DNA of 64,000 nt from Streptomyces rubellomurinus (lineage in GTDB: Bacteria; Actinomycetota; Actinomycetes; Streptomycetales; Streptomycetaceae). Shown here piece by piece: positions 59,284-64,000 of this stretch. Where the stretch lies: the NCBI RefSeq assembly GCF_000961885.1, contig NZ_JZKH01000005.1, positions 1-64,000 of the forward strand. The letters are read 5' to 3'. Each line of letters starts with the position of its first letter. Position 1 is the stretch's first letter. Made by a program: the position numbers and the translations under genes. Below the pieces are notes generated by a model, which was not told where the DNA came from, made no database searches, and saw only the letters and a list, made by a program, of their open reading frames with translations.

Positions 59284-60351
59284 ATGACCACGCTCGACGT
59301 CCGTACGGATCCGACCGCCGACCTCACCACCCGCCGCACCATCGACCGGCACCTGGTCCACCGGGCCGCGATCGCCGAGGTCTTCCTCACCGACTTCCGC
59401 ACGATCGACTCGACCACCTTCGAGGCCGCGGCCCAGCTGCCCCCCGCGCACTCCTACTACGGCGACCACACCGGCCGGCCCGAACTGCACGACCCGCTCG
59501 CGGTGTTCGAGAGCGTCCGGCAGATGCTGCTCTGCGCGATGCACCTGCAGCACGGCGCCTCGCAGGACACCAAGTCCATCACCGCCGAGTGCCGGATGGA
59601 GATCACCGACCCGGCCCCGCTGCTCGCCGACGGCGGGGTGCCCGAGCTGACCCTGCTCGGCAAGGTCTCGCTGGAGAAGATGTTCGCCGGGGTGACCGCC
59701 CGGGTCGTGCACGACGTCGAGGTCCTGGTCGGCGGCCGCAGCGTCGGCACCGTCTCCGTCGACACGGCGCTGCGCCCCGACGACGTCTACCAGGAGCTGC
59801 GCATGAGCCACCGCACCACGCCGCCGCCGTACTCCGACACCCTCCCCGCCGACGGCCCCGCCGCCCCCGTGCGCCCGCACCTGGTGGGCCGCGAGCACGC
59901 CGAGAACGTGGTGCTGCGCGACGTCCGCGACACCGAGGACACCGTGGTCGCCCGGCTGCACGTGCCGGTCGCCCACCGCAGCATGTTCGACCACCCGCAG
60001 GACCACGTGCCCGGCCCGGTGATGATGGAGGCCGCCCGCCAGGCCGCCGTGTTCCTGCTGGGCGAGCGGCTGGGGCAGGCCCCCGCGAAGCTCTTCCTGC
60101 AGCAGATCACCGCCACCTACCTGCGCTTCGCCGAGCTGGACTCCGACCTGCTCGTCCAGGCCTGCCTGGTCCCGGACGACGGCGCGGCGGACGGCACGGC
60201 GGACACCGCGGCAGCCACCGCGGCGGACGGCGGCCGGCTGATCGCCGTCTCGTTCCTGCAGTCCAACCACACCGTCGCCCGCATCCAGGTCCGCCTCGGC
60301 CTCACCGTCGGCTGGCCGCAGGACACCCGTGGAGCCGGCGATGCGCTTTGA
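59284..60351 (+). CDS. AfsA-family gamma-butyrolactone synthase-like protein 2
   Basis: A 355-residue second AfsA homologue with both hotdog repeats. The N-half has DRHLVHRAAIAEVFLTDFRT, then HDPLAVFESVRQMLLCAMHL. The C-half has VPVAHRSMFDHPQDHVPGPV and MMEAARQAAVFLLGERL. It differs substantially from copy 1, and its DGAADGTADTAAATAADGG insert near residue 300 is low complexity. Its last 11 bases overlap the next gene, so it is coupled to the KAS III-like protein. Proposed to attach a triose phosphate to a beta-ketoacyl chain. Confidence 0.92.
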   Translation: MTTLDVRTDPTADLTTRRTIDRHLVHRAAIAEVFLTDFRTIDSTTFEAAAQLPPAHSYYGDHTGRPELHDPLAVFESVRQMLLCAMHLQHGASQDTKSITAECRMEITDPAPLLADGGVPELTLLGKVSLEKMFAGVTARVVHDVEVLVGGRSVGTVSVDTALRPDDVYQELRMSHRTTPPPYSDTLPADGPAAPVRPHLVGREHAENVVLRDVRDTEDTVVARLHVPVAHRSMFDHPQDHVPGPVMMEAARQAAVFLLGERLGQAPAKLFLQQITATYLRFAELDSDLLVQACLVPDDGAADGTADTAAATAADGGRLIAVSFLQSNHTVARIQVRLGLTVGWPQDTRGAGDAL

Positions 60352-61369
60352 TCTGCCGCTCTACCTGAGCGCCCCGGCCACCGTCCTCGGCGAGCGCCTG
60401 CAAACCGCCGCCGAAGCCGTCGCGGAGGGCCTGATCAGCGAGTACAACGCCGAGCGCTACCGCTACTCCGGCCTGAGCGTCAGCGAGTTGCCCCCGGTGG
60501 AGCTCGCCGAGCGCTCGGCCGCGCGGACGCTGGCGGCGGCCGGCGTGGCCGGCGAGCAGCTCGGCCGGGTGCTGCACGCCTGGACCTTCCACCAGGGCCA
60601 CGAGTTCTGGTGCCCCGCGCACTACCTCGCGGACCGCCTGGGCGCCTTCAAGGCCCTGCCGGTCGGCGTCCAGCAGATGTGCAACGGCGGGATGTCGGCG
60701 ATCGACCAGGCCGCCCGGGACATGATCGTCGACCCGAAGATCGACAGCGCCCTGGTCACCACCGCCGACTGCTACCCGCCGCCCGGCTTCGACCGCTGGG
60801 GCGGAGACCTCGGCATCGCCTACGGCGACGGCGCCACCTCGGTGCTGCTCACCCGGGCGCCGCAGGGGCCCTCCGTCCGGCTGCTGGCCACCGCCAGCGT
60901 CGCCGCCTCCGAGCTGGAGGCGATGCACCGCGGCGACGCCCCGTTCACCCCGGCCCCGCTGAGCGGCCTGAAGACCCTTCAACCGCGCCTGGCGAAGAAG
61001 GAGTTCATGACCGGGCGGCCGAGCGTCGACTTCGGCGAGACCGCGCACTCCGCCGTCACCACCGTGGTCAGCCGCTCGCTGGAGGACGCCGGCCTGCGCG
61101 GCGACGACCCCCGGCTGCGGGCCGCCGCACTGCCCCGGCTCGCCGGCCACGTGCTGACCGGCTCGTACCAGCCCGCCTTCGCCGAGGTCTGCGCCGCACC
61201 GGTGGTCGAACTCGGCGGCGCCACCGGCCACTTGGGCGCCGGCGACCCGATGGCCAACCTGACCGACCTGCTGGCCGCCGGCACCCTCGGCCCCGGGGAC
61301 CTGGTCGTCCTGCTCAGCGCCGGCGCCGGCTTCACCTGGACCTCCGCCGTGGTGGAGGTGGCCCGGTGA
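60341..61369 (+). CDS. Divergent KAS III-like acyltransferase, AfsA set 2
   Basis: A 342-residue thiolase-fold protein. Cys114 (QQMCNGGMSAID) is retained. The usual PHxAN His segment is changed (LAGHVLTGSYQP, His270 nearby) and the GNTSAAS loop is GATGHLGAGDP (His297, Asp302). KAS III relatives with an Asp near that position, such as CerJ, transfer acyl groups to form esters instead of making C-C bonds. The start overlaps the AfsA gene and its TGA overlaps the GTG of the SDR gene. I call it an acyltransferase candidate; this should not be taken as a normal FabH. Confidence 0.8.
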   Translation: MRFDLPLYLSAPATVLGERLQTAAEAVAEGLISEYNAERYRYSGLSVSELPPVELAERSAARTLAAAGVAGEQLGRVLHAWTFHQGHEFWCPAHYLADRLGAFKALPVGVQQMCNGGMSAIDQAARDMIVDPKIDSALVTTADCYPPPGFDRWGGDLGIAYGDGATSVLLTRAPQGPSVRLLATASVAASELEAMHRGDAPFTPAPLSGLKTLQPRLAKKEFMTGRPSVDFGETAHSAVTTVVSRSLEDAGLRGDDPRLRAAALPRLAGHVLTGSYQPAFAEVCAAPVVELGGATGHLGAGDPMANLTDLLAAGTLGPGDLVVLLSAGAGFTWTSAVVEVAR

Positions 61370-62154
61370 GCACCCCCGTGCCGCCGCCGGTCGGCGACCC
61401 GGCCGCGCTCTTCCGGCTGGACGGCCAGGTCGCCCTGGTCACCGGCGCGTCCAGCGGGCTGGGCGCCCGCTTCGCCCGGGTGCTCGCGGCGGCCGGCGCC
61501 CGGGTCGCGCTGACGGCCCGCCGGGAGGGGCAGCTGAAGGAGGTCGCCGCGCACTGCCCCGACAGCCTCGCGGTCCCCTGCGACGTCACCCTGCCGGAGG
61601 ACCGGGAACGGCTGGTGGCCACCGTGGCCGAGCACTTCGGCCGGATCGACGTCCTGGTCAACAACGCCGGCTCGTCCCGCGTCGTCCCCGCCGAGCAGGA
61701 GCGGCCGGAGGCCTTCGCGGGCCTCGTCGACGTCAACCTGACCTCGGTGTTCGCGCTGAGCCGCCTGGTCGGCGAGCGGATGCTCGCGCAGGGCTCCGGG
61801 ACGATCGTCAACATCGCCTCGATCTACGGGCTGGTCGCCAGCGGGACGCTGCCGCAGGCCGCGTACGCCGCGAGCAAGGGCGGCGTGGTCAGCCTGACCC
61901 GCGAACTGGCCGCCCAGTGGGCCCGTCGCGGCGTACGGGTCAACGCGATCTGCCCCGGCTGGTTCCGCTCGGAACTGACCGCGGACATGCTCGACACCGA
62001 ATCCGGCCGGCGGTGGATCACCCAGCGGACCCCGATGGGCCGCGAGGGCACCCTCGACGAGCTGGACGGCGCCCTGCTCTACCTGGCGAGCCGCGCCAGC
62101 TCGTACGTCACCGGCACCGCCGTCCCGGTCGACGGCGGCTACACGTCCATCTGA
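61366..62154 (+). CDS. SDR family oxidoreductase, AfsA set 2
   Basis: A 262-residue classical SDR: VTGASSGLGARFAR, NNAGSS, Ser in NIASIYG, Tyr-x-x-x-Lys in YAASKGG, terminal VTGTAVPVDGGY. GTG start overlaps the upstream TGA by four bases (GTGA). In butyrolactone biosynthesis a reductase must saturate the butenolide or reduce the ketone, and this enzyme is a candidate for that step, followed by the MaoC dehydratase. The N-terminal 20 residues are a short Pro-rich extension. Confidence 0.9.
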   Translation: MSTPVPPPVGDPAALFRLDGQVALVTGASSGLGARFARVLAAAGARVALTARREGQLKEVAAHCPDSLAVPCDVTLPEDRERLVATVAEHFGRIDVLVNNAGSSRVVPAEQERPEAFAGLVDVNLTSVFALSRLVGERMLAQGSGTIVNIASIYGLVASGTLPQAAYAASKGGVVSLTRELAAQWARRGVRVNAICPGWFRSELTADMLDTESGRRWITQRTPMGREGTLDELDGALLYLASRASSYVTGTAVPVDGGYTSI

Positions 62155-62173
62155 GTCGTCCGAGGAGACCGAC

Positions 62174-62692
62174 ATGCGCGTCTTTCCCACCCTGGAGGCC
62201 TTCGCCGCCGCCCGCGGGTCCGTCCTCGGCAGCAGCGGGTGGCGGACCGTCACCCAGCAGCGGGTCGACGCCTTCGCGGACGCCACCGACGACCGCCAGT
62301 GGATCCACACCGACCCGGCCCGGGCCGCCGAGGGGCCGTTCGGCACCACCGTCGCCCACGGCCACCTCACGCTCTCGCTGCTCCCGGCGCTCTGCGCCGA
62401 GATCTACCGGATCGACGGCGCGGCGGCCGGGGTGAACTACGGCCTGGACAAGGTCCGCTTCCCCGCCGCCGTGCCGGTCGGCTCCCGGATCCGCGGCACC
62501 GCCGAACTGGTCGAGGCCGTCGACACCCCGCAGGGCCTCCGGGCCCGGGTCCGGGTCACCGTCGAGGTCGAGGGCCGGGACCGGCCGGCCTGCGTCGCCG
62601 AGTCCATCGCCCTGTTCCTCCCGCCGTCCCTCCCCCCGCCCGTCCCATCGCCCGTCCCCTCGTCCGTCCCCTCGTCCGTCCCCTCGTCCTGA
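62174..62692 (+). CDS. MaoC-family dehydratase with Pro-Ser repeat tail
   Basis: A 172-residue single-hotdog enzyme. The (R)-hydratase motif is ADATDDRQWIHTDPARAAEG and FGTTVAHGHLTLSLLPAL, with the Asp/His pair DDRQWIH and GHLTL. It would hydrate or dehydrate a 2-enoyl/3-hydroxyacyl thioester. The last 20 residues are a low-complexity Pro/Ser/Val tail (PPVPSPVPSSVPSSVPSS) made by a 12-bp DNA repeat. GAGGAG precedes the ATG, 19 bases after the SDR gene. Confidence 0.88.
   Translation: MRVFPTLEAFAAARGSVLGSSGWRTVTQQRVDAFADATDDRQWIHTDPARAAEGPFGTTVAHGHLTLSLLPALCAEIYRIDGAAAGVNYGLDKVRFPAAVPVGSRIRGTAELVEAVDTPQGLRARVRVTVEVEGRDRPACVAESIALFLPPSLPPPVPSPVPSSVPSSVPSS
62639..62686 (+). repeat. 12-bp in-frame tandem repeat at the 3' end of the MaoC gene
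   Basis: cccgtcccatcg, cccgtcccctcg, tccgtcccctcg, tccgtcccctcg, ending three bases before the stop codon. Confidence 0.92.
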
Positions 62693-62707
62693 CAGGAGCC
62701 CTCCGCC

Positions 62708-63382
62708 ATGCCCGAGGTGCCCGGCGCGGCCGCGTTCTTCGACGTCGACGAGACGCTGGTGACCGCCAAGACCATGTTCAGCTTCCTGGAGTTCCACTTC
62801 GCCGCCACCGGCCGCCCCCCGGCCGTCTACCACCGGGCCCGCACCGGACTGCGCCTGCTCTCCGACCACGGGCTCTCCCGCGAGGAGGTCAACCGCGCCT
62901 ACTACCGCCACTACGCGGGCGCCGAGGCGGCCGACCTGACCCGACAGGGCGAGGAGTGGTTCCGGCAGCAGCTGGCGGGCGGCGGCTTCTTCCACCTCCC
63001 CGTCCTGCGCGCCCTGGAGCGCCACCTCGCGGCCGGCGACCGGGTCGTCCTCGTCTCCGGCTCGTTCTTCCCCTGCCTCGACCCGATCGCCCGCCACCTG
63101 GGCGCCCACGAAGCCCTCGGCACCCCGCAGCTGATCGTCGCCGGACGGCTCACCGGCGAGGTCACCCACCCGATGATCGGCCCCGCCAAGGCCGTCGCGG
63201 CCCGCGGCTGGGCCCACACCCACGGCCTCGACCCCACCCGCTGCACCGCCTACGGCGACCACGCCACCGACCTCCCGCTCCTGCGCGCGGTCGGGCACCC
63301 GGTCGCGGTCGGCGACGACCCCGCCCTCCTCGCCGAGGCCGCCCGCCCCGGCGGCCGCCACCTCGCCGGCGTCACCCCCTGA
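62708..63382 (+). CDS. HAD-IB family phosphatase
   Basis: A 224-residue HAD hydrolase with a complete active site. Motif I is FFDVDETLV (Asp nucleophile and Asp acid/base), motif II VVLVSGSFF, motif III Lys in GPAKAVAARG, motif IV YGDHATDLPLL. The cap region is all helical. It could remove the phosphate left on the AfsA condensation product, as MmfP is thought to do in furan biosynthesis. Last gene of the set-2 operon and followed by a strong hairpin. Confidence 0.9.
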   Translation: MPEVPGAAAFFDVDETLVTAKTMFSFLEFHFAATGRPPAVYHRARTGLRLLSDHGLSREEVNRAYYRHYAGAEAADLTRQGEEWFRQQLAGGGFFHLPVLRALERHLAAGDRVVLVSGSFFPCLDPIARHLGAHEALGTPQLIVAGRLTGEVTHPMIGPAKAVAARGWAHTHGLDPTRCTAYGDHATDLPLLRAVGHPVAVGDDPALLAEAARPGGRHLAGVTP

Positions 63383-63408
63383 CCCCCGCCCGCCCCCGGA
63401 GAACACGA

Positions 63409-63436
63409 CAGCCGCAGGTCACCTGACCTGCGGCTG
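63409..63436 (+). terminator. Terminator closing the cluster
   Basis: 13-bp perfect arms CAGCCGCAGGTCA/TGACCTGCGGCTG with a two-base centre, 27 bases after the HAD stop. Confidence 0.85.
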
Positions 63437-63445
63437 CCGGTGCGG

Positions 63446-63472
63446 AGCGGGCGACGGGAATCGAACTCGCGC
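63446..63472 (-). other. 3'-end relic of a tRNA-Gly, possible attachment site
   Basis: Reading the minus strand, the T-arm and acceptor 3' strand of a tRNA are clear (GAGTTCGATTCCCGTC followed by GCCCGC, discriminator T, then CC). The match is to the glycine tRNA type whose acceptor is GCGGGCG. The D-arm, anticodon arm and 5' acceptor strand are absent. One T-stem base is changed (CGAG for CGGG). This is the pattern left by an integrative element inserted at a tRNA gene. Confidence 0.65.
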
Positions 63473-63642
63473 CCCGCGTTCACTCGAATGGGCTGCACAT
63501 AAGATAATCGCTCGGTTGATCAGTCTGCGGGTGGTGCGCCCCCGCGCCACGGCTGAGAGGCATCACCGTTCCCCCACGCCTATGACCTTCGTCCGCGGTC
63601 CCGGGCGAGAGCGGGCGTGCCGACCCGATCGGACTCCAGCCA

Positions 63643-64000
63643 GTGCTCCACGCGCCCACGTCCCCGCCCTCCAGCAGACAGGCCTGGAACGGTCTCGCAC
63701 GGGCGAAAGCCCCGGCCGAAGGCCGCGGCCGGAGCGAGGCCGGGCCCCGGCTGGCCGTCGTCGACGGCATGCGTCTGCTCGCCGCGCTCGCCGTCACGGG
63801 ATTCCACTACCTGGCCGCGATCCCGCCCGACCTGTGGGGGCCGTCCGCCAAGGAGTTCGCCGGCCCGCTGCACCACGCGTCGATGTACGGCTGGCTCGGT
63901 GTCGAGGCCTTCTTCCTCATCAGCGGATTCGTCATCTGCATGAGCTGTTGGGGACGCACGGCAGGACAGTTCGCCGTCTCGCGAATATCCCGGCTCTACC
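63643..64000 (+). CDS. Acyltransferase family 3 membrane protein, N-terminal part (cut by window)
   Basis: The frame runs off the end of the window. Visible sequence after a 40-residue hydrophilic start includes RLAVVDGMRLLAALAVTGFHYLAAI and YGWLGVEAFFLISGFVICMSCWGRT. This is the first helix, catalytic-region His and second helix pattern of acyltransferase 3 (OafA/NodX type), which acylate sugars or lipids at the membrane. The GTG at 63643 is the first usable start after a stop at 63583; an ATG at 63769 would remove part of the first helix. It is probably outside the cluster. Confidence 0.75.
   Translation, partial: MLHAPTSPPSSRQAWNGLARAKAPAEGRGRSEAGPRLAVVDGMRLLAALAVTGFHYLAAIPPDLWGPSAKEFAGPLHHASMYGWLGVEAFFLISGFVICMSCWGRTAGQFAVSRISRLY

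Noticed and set aside
63446..63530. Complete tRNA gene at the right edge
   Set aside because: Only the T-arm and 3' acceptor strand fit; no D-arm, anticodon arm or matching 5' acceptor strand follows.
1..64000. CRISPR arrays, IS elements, prophage genes
   Set aside because: No spaced repeat array, transposase, integrase or phage structural gene was seen. Tandem repeats found have contiguous units of 7-15 bp.

Overview
The window is about 73-75% GC, with strongly GC3-biased genes. It carries a TipAL-type MerR regulator, a PP2C/GAF phosphatase, a DUF5926 SEC-C protein, LAxTG sortase substrates, AfsA-family proteins and many overlapping start/stop codons. All of this points to the chromosome of a Streptomyces- or Kitasatospora-like actinomycete. 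No phage, plasmid, IS or CRISPR signature was found.

Positions 1-39 kb are mostly ordinary chromosome. They hold the end of a receiver-containing signalling protein, an acyl-CoA ligase, a DUF1906 secreted hydrolase-like protein, an EamA exporter, a PdxH-like oxidase, a small Asn/Gly/Gln-rich secreted protein, a GlcD-like oxidase, a MerR/MFS pair with a textbook 19-bp-spacer MerR promoter, tRNA-Ser(UGA), an HtrA protease, a TPP riboswitch in front of a CytX-type transporter, a glycerophosphodiesterase, an RsbW-like ATPase, DUF5926, a prim-pol-like protein, a PP2C phosphatase, aminopeptidase P, an ECF sigma/membrane-protein pair, a GlxA regulator, TipAL, a GT-C-like membrane protein, an LAxTG surface protein and several small redox genes. 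At 32.79-33.09 kb the 5' parts of two divergent genes are missing: the tail of a GlcG/HbpS protein faces the tail of a LuxR response regulator. Just beyond is a strong promoter with a gamma-butyrolactone-receptor-like (ARE-like) 22-mer, feeding a structured stretch with no gene. A lone macrolide-type glycosyltransferase, a His-tailed MFS pump with ArsR, and a LysR regulator follow.

Positions 38.96-63.4 kb look like a biosynthetic gene cluster that I cannot match to a known one. It starts with regulators (LuxR response regulator, soluble histidine kinase plus response regulator) and a UbiA prenyltransferase. Next come an acyl-CoA module (SDR, APH-like kinase, acyl-CoA dehydrogenase, plus a divergent degenerate acyl-CoA dehydrogenase) and a FabF-like ketosynthase translationally coupled to a fused class I CoA-transferase. 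The first AfsA set follows (KAS III, degenerate HAD, AfsA). A PPOX protein, an FAD monooxygenase, a DHA2 exporter and a SnoaL-like protein lie between it and a second AfsA set (tautomerase, AfsA, divergent KAS III-like acyltransferase, SDR, MaoC, intact HAD-IB phosphatase). There is no acyl carrier protein and no TetR-type butyrolactone receptor. I therefore read the AfsA proteins as scaffold-building enzymes joining beta-ketoacyl units to a phosphorylated triose, rather than as makers of a hormone for local use. The cluster is followed by a strong terminator and a 27-nt relic of a tRNA-Gly 3' end, a possible old integration boundary, and then by the start of an acyltransferase-3 membrane protein cut by the window.

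Six genes across the window carry short-period tandem repeats at or across their stop codons, a pattern reported as a separate finding.
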